Source of the DNA: Paenibacillus mesophilus
GTDB taxonomy: Bacteria; Bacillota; Bacilli; Paenibacillales; NBRC-103111
DNA length: 64,000 nt
Assembly: GCF_005938385.1 (NCBI RefSeq)
Contig: NZ_VCRA01000023.1
Span: 46,420-110,419, forward strand
Direction of reading: 5' to 3'
The translations under genes were made by a program, and so were the position numbers. The notes beneath the pieces were generated by a model. The model searched no databases. It was not told where the DNA came from and worked only from the letters and a program-made list of their open reading frames with translations. Below, piece by piece: positions 1-7,226 of the stretch (positions within the stretch are counted from its first letter, which is position 1; every line of letters starts with the position of its first letter).

Positions 1-140
1 TATACGGTCATCCGAATCCCGGGGTAGTGGAGCGGCTCGAACAGTCCGGAACGGAAATCCGCCGCACGGACCTCGACGGGGAGATTGTGTTTACCGTGTC
101 GGAGGAAGGGATGCGTATAGGGAAGAAACTTCGGCAGTGA
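1..140 (+). CDS. comEC: ComEC/Rec2-type competence protein, C-terminal end (partial)
   Basis: The window opens inside a + strand frame (first full codon at 3) that ends at TGA 138-140, giving 45 residues. The readable tail contains GHPNP, VERLEQSG, IRRTDLDGEIVFTV. This is the typical end of the metallo-beta-lactamase-fold domain of ComEC, the membrane channel for DNA uptake, where a GHPHP motif is followed by a helix and an RTD-x-G-x-I strand. The identification rests on this short tail and on the finding of holA, rpsT and gpr further along, which follow comEC in Bacillus. The start lies outside the window. A free-standing ComEC-like hydrolase is the alternative. Confidence 0.6.
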   Translation, partial: YGHPNPGVVERLEQSGTEIRRTDLDGEIVFTVSEEGMRIGKKLRQ

Positions 141-214
141 TGCACGATAGATTTTACCGCCGTCTGGCATCTATTAAGAGAGGAAGCTAAACGTTGGATG
201 AAGGAGAGACGTTC

Positions 215-1054
215 ATGGCGTTGATTCAGACGGTGAAATCGGAACGAGTGCCCGCGATGTTCTATGACGGCGGAGAGATTGATGTGGATTGGGATCGACA
301 CGACCGGGCTATAGCCTGGTACGAAGCTTTTCTCGGCTGGGAAGTGAAGCGCAAGGAGTCTTGGTGGCCCGATCAGCGGGTGCAGGACGGTAAAATGACT
401 CATCTCGGCTACGGAACTTGGCTCAACTCCGTGTTAACCGAGCAGAAGCTTCCGTTTCATTTCGCGGAGAAGGGAACTGTCGATCCTAACCTTCGATGGT
501 GCTGGAGAACCAAAAACTTACAGAAGGCGCACGACTTGTTTGCCTCGAACGAGATTCGGGTTACGGACAAATACACAGGTCCCGATGGCCGCCAATACTT
601 CGATTTCTGGGAACCGGTCGAAGGGACGAGGCTCACCGCGGAAGGAGACGACACGAGTAAGGGCAAAGGTTTTAGACCGTCCTGCATACGGATCGGGGTC
701 AAGGATTTGCGGCAAGCCGCGCAGTGGTACGCGGAATACGTCGGCATGGTCATGATAGAGAACCATACCGAGGACGGGTACGTGATTATGGCCCTGCAAG
801 AAACGATGAGGCCGAAAGAGAAAATGTTTTGGATATTGGAAAAGCTGCCGGACGGCGCGAGTACAAGGGAGTGCGACGGGCCGATTCGTCCGCTCCTGCT
901 TGTGAGAAACAGGGACGCTTTTTTCACTTATCATCGACACCTGAAGAAGAACGACATCAATTGCGGCGAATTCGGAGGATTCGTGGAGAAGGGACGGGTG
1001 TTGTTCCATTTCTATGATCCGGACGGGAATCGATTGAATGTTTGTCATTGCTGA
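215..1054 (+). CDS. VOC (glyoxalase/dioxygenase) superfamily protein with two domains
   Basis: This 279-residue protein has two vicinal-oxygen-chelate halves, roughly residues 1-135 and 150-279. The second half ends with a strand HFYDPDGNRLNVC, the usual final strand of a VOC domain where a metal-binding Glu often sits; here the position reads N. The substrate cannot be deduced. The ATG at 215 is preferred because AAGGAG lies 8 bases upstream (201-206). A TTG at 194 with AGAGGAAG in front would add seven residues and is possible. The gene stands alone after comEC and is closed by its own terminator, so it is probably a separate unit. No signal peptide is seen, so it should be cytoplasmic. Confidence 0.75.
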   Translation: MALIQTVKSERVPAMFYDGGEIDVDWDRHDRAIAWYEAFLGWEVKRKESWWPDQRVQDGKMTHLGYGTWLNSVLTEQKLPFHFAEKGTVDPNLRWCWRTKNLQKAHDLFASNEIRVTDKYTGPDGRQYFDFWEPVEGTRLTAEGDDTSKGKGFRPSCIRIGVKDLRQAAQWYAEYVGMVMIENHTEDGYVIMALQETMRPKEKMFWILEKLPDGASTRECDGPIRPLLLVRNRDAFFTYHRHLKKNDINCGEFGGFVEKGRVLFHFYDPDGNRLNVCHC

Positions 1055-1063
1055 TCAAGGAAG

Positions 1064-1103
1064 ACCGGAATGTCCTGACGTACAGGGTGTTCCGGTTTTT
1101 TTT
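1064..1103 (+). terminator. Rho-independent terminator after the VOC gene
   Basis: ACCGGAA (1064-1070) pairs with TTCCGGT (1090-1096), with further pairing inside, and a run of eight T follows. Confidence 0.85.
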
Positions 1104-1125
1104 GTAACTTTCCATAAAATACAAC

Positions 1126-1171
1126 TTGCCAATAAACGATGCACCTGCTACTATTGGTTTAAGGTTCGAAC
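1126..1171 (+). promoter_or_regulatory. Candidate vegetative promoter of the amine catabolic operon, with palindrome
   Basis: TTGCCA (1126-1131) and TACTAT (1149-1154) are spaced by 17 bases, a good sigma-A arrangement. The perfect 8-base palindrome GTTCGAAC (1164-1171) lies at the expected transcription start and could be an operator for the regulator encoded just downstream. The promoter is read from the sequence; the operator role is inference. Confidence 0.55.
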
Positions 1172-1217
1172 ATTATACCATTAAAACGGTCGTACAATGA
1201 AGGTGGAGGAAGTTCAG

Positions 1218-1934
1218 ATGGAATCTCCTTTTTTTGCCCAGTTTAAAGAGGTAACGCCGAAACGGGTGAGCGACTTCATTCTGGAACAGCTCGAAGAAGC
1301 GATTATTCTGAAAGAGGTTTTGCCCGAAGAGCAATTACCGCCTGAAAGGGAATTGGCAACATTATTCAAAGCAAGCCGCTTGGCCGTAAGGGAAGCGATT
1401 GCGGAATTGGAGCAGAAGGGGCTGATCGAAAGACGACTCGGCGCAAAAGGAGGAACGTTTGTTTTACCGCTCACCGCCAAAACGCATCAGCGGACGATCC
1501 AGCAAATCGCCGACAATTGGACGCAAACGAAGGAACTGCTGGAATACCGTTCGATCATCGAGCCGGAAGCGGCGAGATTGGCGGCAGCGCGCATTACTCC
1601 GGAGCAGCTTGCCTATGTCCGCGATCTCGTCGAGAAAAGCAGCGGGGAAGATTGCAACCGGGAAATGTTTCGTTCCCTGGACGTGAAATTCCATTTGGAA
1701 ATCGCCCGCGCATCCGGTAATTCGTTTTTTGAAAGCGCTGTTAGGCTGATCCGCACGAAAATCAATCCGGGGCTCGATTTGATGCCTTACAACCGCGAAA
1801 TCCAGTTGGCCAGCTACGAACAGCATCGCGTGCTGATCGAAGCTCTCGCCGAGCGCGATGGCGATAAAGCAAGCAAGACGATGCACATGCACGTCCATAA
1901 AACGTTGGCGAAATTGAGCCAGTTCGTAGAATAA
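1218..1934 (+). CDS. FadR/GntR-family transcriptional regulator
   Basis: A 238-residue regulator with an N-terminal winged helix of the GntR type (about residues 12-80; motifs LPPERELA, REAIAELEQKG, GGTFV) and a C-terminal all-helical FCD ligand domain (about 100-230; EYRSIIEPEAARLAA, FHLEIARASGN). FCD domains often bind a metal and a small carboxylic acid. The ATG at 1218 is chosen because GGAGGA lies 8 bases upstream; an ATG at 1197 has no ribosome site. It is the first gene of a long catabolic and transport operon and probably senses an acid intermediate of that pathway. Autoregulation is likely since it sits directly behind the promoter. Confidence 0.88.
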   Translation: MESPFFAQFKEVTPKRVSDFILEQLEEAIILKEVLPEEQLPPERELATLFKASRLAVREAIAELEQKGLIERRLGAKGGTFVLPLTAKTHQRTIQQIADNWTQTKELLEYRSIIEPEAARLAAARITPEQLAYVRDLVEKSSGEDCNREMFRSLDVKFHLEIARASGNSFFESAVRLIRTKINPGLDLMPYNREIQLASYEQHRVLIEALAERDGDKASKTMHMHVHKTLAKLSQFVE

Positions 1935-1957
1935 CGAAACGGCATGGAGGTGACAAC

Positions 1958-2758
1958 ATGAAATCGGCAGAGCGATTGCCCAGAATAGGTGTCGTAGGGT
2001 ATTACATCTCGGAAGAAGAAGCGGTTGGCGGGCATATTCGCGGCATTCCGAGACAAGCTTTCTCGCTGTTCAGTTATGACATGATCCAGGCGATTTTCCG
2101 GTCGGGGGCGACACCGATCCCGATGCCGGTAGTGGATAAGGATAAAATCGGCCAACAGCTGGATACTATTGACGGACTCGTATTCTCGGGAGGAGAAGAT
2201 GTGGACCCGCGGTTGTACGGCGAACAGCTGCAGCCGAGCGCACACCGGATCGATCCGGTGAGGGACAAATACGAGATGGAATTGATGGCATTGGCGCTTG
2301 AGCGCAATATCCCGATGCTTTGCATATGCCGGGGGATGCAGCTGCTAAACGTATTTTGCGGGGGGACCCTGCACGCCGACATCGACGAGTTATCGGATAA
2401 CATGCTGAATCATTGGGAGACGAAAGAACCTTGGCGATCGGTTCACCCGGTGCAGATGAAGCCAGACCATTTTGCAAGCGCTGTCTTGGGCGGGAATGAA
2501 ATCGGGGTCAACAGCATTCATCATCAATCGGTCAAACGATTGGGGGAAGGGCTGGAGGTGGTAGGCCATTCCGAAGACGACATTGTGGAAGCGATTGCAA
2601 TGAAAGACCGGAGCAACGTGCTCGCGGTGCAGTGGCATCCGGAAATGATCGCGAGGCGCGACGATGCGGGACTGCGCCCGTTTCAGTGGCTCAACAAGCT
2701 GGCCGTATCGGCGGCGGACGACAAACCGAAAGTATCGGTAAAGGAAACTCGTGAATAG
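1958..2758 (+). CDS. Class I glutamine amidotransferase-like hydrolase (peptidase C26, PuuD type)
   Basis: The 266-residue protein has the class I amidotransferase fold. The nucleophile elbow reads CICRGMQLLN with Cys124, and the His-Glu pair is in QWHPE (His227, Glu229). An oxyanion-region motif FSGGEDVDP is also present. The closest functional group is gamma-glutamyl-gamma-aminobutyrate hydrolase (PuuD), which releases GABA in glutamylated putrescine breakdown. The neighbours fit (polyamine-type transporter, aldehyde dehydrogenase, GABA-type aminotransferase), but the synthetase (PuuA) and oxidase (PuuB) of that route are not in this operon. The real substrate may therefore be another gamma-glutamyl amide. 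The ribosome site is GGAGGTG 9 bases before ATG. Confidence 0.85.
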   Translation: MKSAERLPRIGVVGYYISEEEAVGGHIRGIPRQAFSLFSYDMIQAIFRSGATPIPMPVVDKDKIGQQLDTIDGLVFSGGEDVDPRLYGEQLQPSAHRIDPVRDKYEMELMALALERNIPMLCICRGMQLLNVFCGGTLHADIDELSDNMLNHWETKEPWRSVHPVQMKPDHFASAVLGGNEIGVNSIHHQSVKRLGEGLEVVGHSEDDIVEAIAMKDRSNVLAVQWHPEMIARRDDAGLRPFQWLNKLAVSAADDKPKVSVKETRE

Positions 2759-2783
2759 CTCTTACACTTAAGGAGGGGTCTAC

Positions 2784-3878
2784 ATGTTGGCTAAAAAAGC
2801 ATGGATGAAAATTTCCGCGGTTACGATGATTTCCGCTCTCCTCGTTATTACCGGCTGCGGAAATGCGACAAAAGCGCCCGATTCGAAGTCTGCGGACGGC
2901 GGCAAAGCAGCCGAACCTCCAAGAAAATTAGTCGTTACTTCATTCGGCGGAGATTATGAAACCGCTCAGAAGGAATATTTGATCAAGCCGTTCGAGAAAG
3001 AATTCAACGCCAAAGTGGAAGTCGTCACCTTATACTCGGCAGATGCACTGGTCCGTATGCGCGCGGAGAAAAACGCCCCTACGCTCGACGTCGTGCAATT
3101 CTCCGGCGGACAGGAAGTACAAGCGGCCAAAGAAGGATTGATCCTGCCTGCGGACGAGAAGCTGCTGACCAATCTGAAAGATCTGTACAAGCCTGCGATC
3201 AACACGGGCGGCTACGGACCGAGCATCGCATTCGACGCTTTGGGGATTATATACAACGAGAATAAAATCAAAACGCCGCCTACTTCGTGGAACGATTTGT
3301 GGAAGCCTGAATTCAAAGGACATGTCGGACTTGTCGACTTGACGAATACGTTCGGCCTGCAGTTTGCCGTCATGAACTCGAAGCTTGCCGGCGGCGACGA
3401 ATCCAATATGGATAAAGGCTTTGAAAAGATCAAAACGCTGCTGCCGAACGTGGCCGCTATCGTAGCCTCTACCCCGGACGTAGGCAACCTGTTCGCCCAA
3501 GAAGAAGCTTGGATCGCCGCTTACGATTCCGGATACGCCTTCAACTTCCGCAAGAAAGGCCAGCCGATCAAGTTCGTCGTCCCGAAAGAAGGAGCGATGG
3601 CTACGTTCATCAACGCGCAAGTCGTGAAAGGAAGCAAAAACGCCGATCTCGCCCAGCAGTTCGTCAACTATGCACTCCGACCGGAAGTTCAAAAAGCGTT
3701 TGCCGAGCAAACCGGATTTGCCCCGTCAAACAAAAACGTGAAGCTTTCCGCCGAGCTGGCAGCCGTTATGCCGTATGGAGAAGCAGCCGTTAACAGCTTG
3801 GTGCCGCTGAACTGGGAAGTCGTGACCGCGAACCGCAACGCCTGGACGGCGCAGTGGAACAAGCTGATCAGCAAATAA
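2784..3878 (+). CDS. potD: ABC transporter substrate-binding lipoprotein, spermidine/putrescine type (PotD-like)
   Basis: A 364-residue exported lipoprotein. The signal peptide ends in a lipobox (VITGC, Cys about residue 27), followed by a flexible linker and a periplasmic-binding fold of the PotD/COG0687 class (LVVTSFGGDYETAQ, YNENKIKTPPTSWNDLW). It should capture a polyamine or related amine at the cell surface and deliver it to the two permeases and the ATPase that follow. AAGGAGGGG lies 6 bases before the start. The 231-base structured element between this gene and the permeases could lower downstream expression, a usual need because binding proteins are made in excess. The ligand is not proven. 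Confidence 0.88.
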   Translation: MLAKKAWMKISAVTMISALLVITGCGNATKAPDSKSADGGKAAEPPRKLVVTSFGGDYETAQKEYLIKPFEKEFNAKVEVVTLYSADALVRMRAEKNAPTLDVVQFSGGQEVQAAKEGLILPADEKLLTNLKDLYKPAINTGGYGPSIAFDALGIIYNENKIKTPPTSWNDLWKPEFKGHVGLVDLTNTFGLQFAVMNSKLAGGDESNMDKGFEKIKTLLPNVAAIVASTPDVGNLFAQEEAWIAAYDSGYAFNFRKKGQPIKFVVPKEGAMATFINAQVVKGSKNADLAQQFVNYALRPEVQKAFAEQTGFAPSNKNVKLSAELAAVMPYGEAAVNSLVPLNWEVVTANRNAWTAQWNKLISK

Positions 3879-4109
3879 GAGACTGTCGATTAACTCGGGT
3901 GACAAGGAGTGGAAAGTGAAAAGGATACCTTCCGGCGAGTTTTGGATTTAAGAGCTTTCGACAGAAAGCTAGCTTCGTAAGCTTCACTACTCCAACCGCT
4001 AAATCTTTGGTCAATCAAGGAATTTAAAACAAGCTGTCTAAGCAAAGGAAGGTATTTTTTCACTTGGAACGGCGCGCTTTACTTCGCTAAGCAGTTAATC
4101 GACAGTCTC
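3879..4109. mobile_element. MITE-like element (family A) with 17-base terminal inverted repeats
   Basis: The element begins right after the potD stop codon. Its ends GAGACTGTCGATTAACT (3879-3895) and the exact complement (4093-4109) are 17-base perfect inverted repeats. Further in, AAGTGAAAAGGATACCTTCC matches a reversed AAGTGAAAAAATACCTTCC near the other end. AATAA occurs on both outer sides (3874-3878 and 4110-4114), like a target duplication. It encodes no protein. The same 15-base tip GAGACTGTCGATTAA recurs at 63874. It lies inside an operon, so it is probably transcribed and may act as an attenuating hairpin. Confidence 0.7.
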
Positions 4110-4141
4110 AATAATCCGGTTGAGCGAAAGAGGTGGCGGTT

Positions 4142-5059
4142 ATGCAGCCGATGCCGCTATCTCTTTCATTTGACCATGGAAAGGACGGATCCCTTATGCT
4201 TCGACGGTTGCCTCCACAGTGGATCTTAATGGCTCCCGGCTTGCTCATTCTTATCTTTTTCTTTCTGCTGCCGGTCGGACAGCTGCTGCTGTTCAGCTTT
4301 TATCGCACCGCTGCGGACGGAATGATGGAGAAGGCTTTCGTGTTCGAGCAGTATTTGGCTTTTTTCAAAGATCCTCACTATTTGAAGATTCTTTGGCGCA
4401 CTTTGGTCATGGGCGCTGTGATCAGCCTGCTATGCTTGATTCTCGGATATTGTCTCGCTTACGGGGTAGCCCGTTCCAACCCGAAAAACAAATATTTGCT
4501 GCTGCTTCTCATCGCATTGCCCCTGCTTACAAGCGCAGTCATCCGAAACTTCGGATGGATCGTCATTTTGGGCCGAAAAGGACTAATCAACCAATTGTTG
4601 CTGAACATTGGTTTCATCGATAAACCGATTGATCTGCTTTACACGTCTACGGGCGTCGTCATTGCGATGGTTCACGTATTGCTGCCCTTTATGGTATTGG
4701 TGCTGTACAGCGTTCTGGACGGGATGGATCGGAATTTGGAGTCTGCGGCGGCCAACTTGGGCGCTTCACCGTCCAAAGTGTTCTGGTTCGTCACCTTGCC
4801 GCTTTCGTTGCCGGGTATCGTGGCGGGTACGCTGCTCGTGTTCTCAATCTCGATCAGCTTCTATATAACGCCGGCCTTGATCGGGGGGCCGAGAGTGCAG
4901 GTCATGGCGACCGAAATATACAACCAGACGATTCATTTGATGAATTGGCCGTACGCTTCCGCACTCGCCGTCATTTTGCTCGTCACCGTATTCCTGATCA
5001 CGAATTTGTATAACCGGGCGCTTAGGCGCAGTTCTGCGCAGGGAGCTGGTATCGTATGA
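4142..5059 (+). CDS. potB: ABC transporter permease, PotB-like
   Basis: A 305-residue inner membrane permease of the polyamine-type ABC family with about six membrane segments (the first at about residues 27-50, LLILIFFFLLPVGQLLLFSF). The cytoplasmic EAA loop, which docks onto the ATPase, is seen as ESAAANLGASPSKVF. ATG 4142 has GAGGTGG 6-7 bases upstream and is preferred over GTG 4133. The gene ends in an ATGA overlap with the next permease, showing tight translational coupling. With its partner it forms the channel for the substrate caught by the PotD-like lipoprotein upstream. Confidence 0.88.
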   Translation: MQPMPLSLSFDHGKDGSLMLRRLPPQWILMAPGLLILIFFFLLPVGQLLLFSFYRTAADGMMEKAFVFEQYLAFFKDPHYLKILWRTLVMGAVISLLCLILGYCLAYGVARSNPKNKYLLLLLIALPLLTSAVIRNFGWIVILGRKGLINQLLLNIGFIDKPIDLLYTSTGVVIAMVHVLLPFMVLVLYSVLDGMDRNLESAAANLGASPSKVFWFVTLPLSLPGIVAGTLLVFSISISFYITPALIGGPRVQVMATEIYNQTIHLMNWPYASALAVILLVTVFLITNLYNRALRRSSAQGAGIV

Positions 5060-5838
5060 AGAAACGATTTTCTTTCCTGAACGCGGTCAACCTGTTGATC
5101 TATTTGTTCATCGTAGCTCCACTCGTCGTGGTGGTCATTACTTCTTTCACCGAGAGCGCTTATCTCGTGTTTCCGCCCAAAGGCTTTACGTTTCATTGGT
5201 ACGATGAAGTATTGACCGGAGGACGGTATGCCAAGCCTTTCTGGAACAGCATCTGGATCGCCGTCACGACAACCGCCGTTGCATTGCCGATCGGTACGTT
5301 AATCGCGCTTGCGTTCAAGAAGTACGAATTCCGTTCCAAAGAAACGATGCGGTCGTTATTTTTGTCACCGCTGCTCGTGCCGACGCTGCTGTTCGGAATC
5401 GGCTTGCTTATTTTCTACAGCAACCTGGGAGTGAGCGACTATTTCTTCCGGCTCGTGATGGCCCATATCATTCTTACGGTGCCTTACGTCGTAAGGACGA
5501 TGAGCGCCGGGTTTGCCCGTCTGGATCGATCGGTTGAGGAAGCGTCTATGATTCTAGGCGCTACGCCGTGGCAAACGCTCAGGCTCGTGACGATTCCGCT
5601 CGTTCGCCCCGCTTTGATGGCAAGCGCTTTCTTCGCCTTTATCATGTCGTTCGACGAGCTGGTCATGGCTTTATTCTTGACCGGACCGGGAATGGTTACG
5701 CTGCCGATGCTCATTTACTCGGACATTCAGTTCAATATGACTCCGGCTATTGCGGCCGCATCTTCCATCATCATACTAGGCACGGTTCTGATCGGCTTGA
5801 TCGGGATGAGCATGCTGAAACGAAATAAGATTTTGTAG
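5056..5838 (+). CDS. potC: ABC transporter permease, PotC-like
   Basis: A 260-residue permease with about six membrane segments and the EAA loop VEEASMILGATPWQTL, typical of PotC. Its start overlaps the stop of the first permease (ATGA at 5056-5059), so both partners are probably made in equal amounts. The family forms a heterodimer with PotB in the membrane. The length is normal (PotC proteins are about 260 residues). The ATPase gene follows after 17 bases. Confidence 0.9.
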   Translation: MKKRFSFLNAVNLLIYLFIVAPLVVVVITSFTESAYLVFPPKGFTFHWYDEVLTGGRYAKPFWNSIWIAVTTTAVALPIGTLIALAFKKYEFRSKETMRSLFLSPLLVPTLLFGIGLLIFYSNLGVSDYFFRLVMAHIILTVPYVVRTMSAGFARLDRSVEEASMILGATPWQTLRLVTIPLVRPALMASAFFAFIMSFDELVMALFLTGPGMVTLPMLIYSDIQFNMTPAIAAASSIIILGTVLIGLIGMSMLKRNKIL

Positions 5839-5855
5839 CAGGGGAGGTCCGTATT

Positions 5856-6947
5856 ATGAGTGAACTGCGATTACGGGAGCTTCGAAAGCAATATGGCGCC
5901 AACGTCATTGTGGAAAAGCTGGATTTGACCGTCCGCAGCGGGGAAATGGTGTCTTTGCTAGGTCCGAGCGGATGCGGCAAAACGACAACGCTGCGGATGG
6001 TGGCCGGGCTTCTGGAGCCGACTAGCGGCTCGATCCATTTGGCGGACAAGGAATTGACGCGGGTCGCTCCATATAAACGCAATGTCGGTCTGGTATTTCA
6101 AAATTATGCGCTGTTCCCGCATCTGTCGATCTTTGAGAACGTAGCATTCGGTCTGCGCCGTCAAGGCGCGCCGAAGCATGAAATCAAGGAAAGAGTGCAG
6201 CAAGCGTTGCAGTCGGTCCAGCTCGCCGGCATGGAGCAAAGGATGCCCGCGCAGCTGTCGGGCGGCCAGCAGCAGCGGATTGCGCTCGCCCGCACGCTCG
6301 TGCTGCGGCCCCCGCTCGTACTGTTCGATGAGCCGCTCAGCAACCTGGATGCGAAGCTGCGTCAAGCGCTGCGCGTCGAAATACGCCAGCTGCAGAAGCA
6401 GATCGGATTTACCGCTATCTTCGTTACCCACGACCAGGAAGAAGCGATGGTATTGTCCGACCGGATCGCTGTCATGAACAAAGGCCATATCGTACAGCTG
6501 GATACACCAGAGAACGTGTACGGCCGACCGAACGATTCGTTCGTGGCCGACTTCGTGGGCGACTCGAATTTGCTGCCGGTGAAAGAGCTCAAAGCGGCAA
6601 GCGGCAGCACGGACGTAACGCTCGCCGGAGGTCAGCGCATTAAAGCGGCTGGAACGTCGGCCAGGACGGGAAGCGCCACGGCGATGATTCGACCGGAGGC
6701 AGTGCGGCTATTACCGGCTGACGATGCGTCAGTCACGCAGCTCGATCGCGATCAACACAATCAAATAACCGGTACGGTGCTGTATGTCCACTATACGGGA
6801 TCGTCCTATTTGATCGGGCTGCAAGTATCCGGGCTGGAGAAACCGTTTCTCGTCAAAGCGCCGATGCACGGCGAAGCGAATCTTTCTTTGCGCGAAGGCG
6901 ATCCTGTGCATGCGGTGTGGCAGGTCGGCTCGACGCTGTTGTTCTAA
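5856..6947 (+). CDS. potA: ABC transporter ATP-binding protein, PotA-like
   Basis: A 363-residue ATPase. Walker A is GPSGCGKTT (about residues 35-43), the signature LSGGQQQR, Walker B LVLFDEPLSNLD and the switch histidine in FVTHDQEEA. A C-terminal TOBE-type regulatory domain (about 240-363) is present, as in PotA and MalK-like ATPases. It powers the PotB/PotC channel. The ribosome site is GGGAGG 9 bases before ATG. The order D-B-C-A is unlike the A-B-C-D order of Escherichia coli but is common in Firmicutes. The gene is complete with no missing residues. Confidence 0.92.
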   Translation: MSELRLRELRKQYGANVIVEKLDLTVRSGEMVSLLGPSGCGKTTTLRMVAGLLEPTSGSIHLADKELTRVAPYKRNVGLVFQNYALFPHLSIFENVAFGLRRQGAPKHEIKERVQQALQSVQLAGMEQRMPAQLSGGQQQRIALARTLVLRPPLVLFDEPLSNLDAKLRQALRVEIRQLQKQIGFTAIFVTHDQEEAMVLSDRIAVMNKGHIVQLDTPENVYGRPNDSFVADFVGDSNLLPVKELKAASGSTDVTLAGGQRIKAAGTSARTGSATAMIRPEAVRLLPADDASVTQLDRDQHNQITGTVLYVHYTGSSYLIGLQVSGLEKPFLVKAPMHGEANLSLREGDPVHAVWQVGSTLLF

Positions 6948-6976
6948 ACGAAGTGGATGCTTACGAAGTAAGGCAG

Positions 6977-7174
6977 GTTGTTGAAAAAGTCTGTAAAGTG
7001 AGGAAGCGTGGAAGGCAAGAGGTGGGAGAATGCACTCCACTTCCGTTAAAATCATGTTGTTTTTTTGAAATTTTAGCTGTTACAACACGATTTTAAAGTC
7101 AGCCGCTTCGCTTTACGTACATCTCTCCCACCTCTTTTTGTATGCCTTTTTCTCACTTTTCGACTTTCTCAACA
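6977..7174. repeat. Long imperfect hairpin repeat (family R), full copy
   Basis: The left arm (6977-7060) and right arm (7095-7174) are imperfect reverse complements along nearly their whole length. Matched blocks include GTTGTTGAAAAAGTC with CTTTCTCAACAG, AAGTGAGGAAG with TTCTCACTTTT, AAGAGGTGGGAGA with TCTCCCACCTCTTTTTG, and GTTAAAATCATGTTG with CAACACGATTTTAAAG. The apex is near 7075. CTTACGAAG followed by TAAG or CAAG flanks it on both sides (6960-6972 and 7180-7192), as a target duplication would. A half copy lies at 55712-55793. No protein is encoded. It lies between the transporter genes and the next gene and may act as a terminator or attenuator. Confidence 0.75.
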
Positions 7175-7179
7175 GATAA

Positions 7180-7218
7180 CTTACGAAGCAAGTTTTACCA
7201 CGTAAAACTCTCAGGAGG
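7180..7218 (+). promoter_or_regulatory. Leader hairpin next to a ribosome site (CTTACGAAG motif)
   Basis: CTTACGAAG (7180-7188), two bases, AGTTTTAC (7191-7198), a 3-base loop, GTAAAACT (7202-7209), three bases, then AGGAGG (7213-7218). The same layout, base for base in spacing, precedes the gene at 63064. The close position to the ribosome site suggests a role in translation or messenger stability; that role is inference. Confidence 0.5.
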
Positions 7219-7226
7219 AACCCATA

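Noticed and set aside
3879..4109. A small gene inside element A
   Set aside because: All frames are short and broken; the sequence is better explained by inverted-repeat structure.
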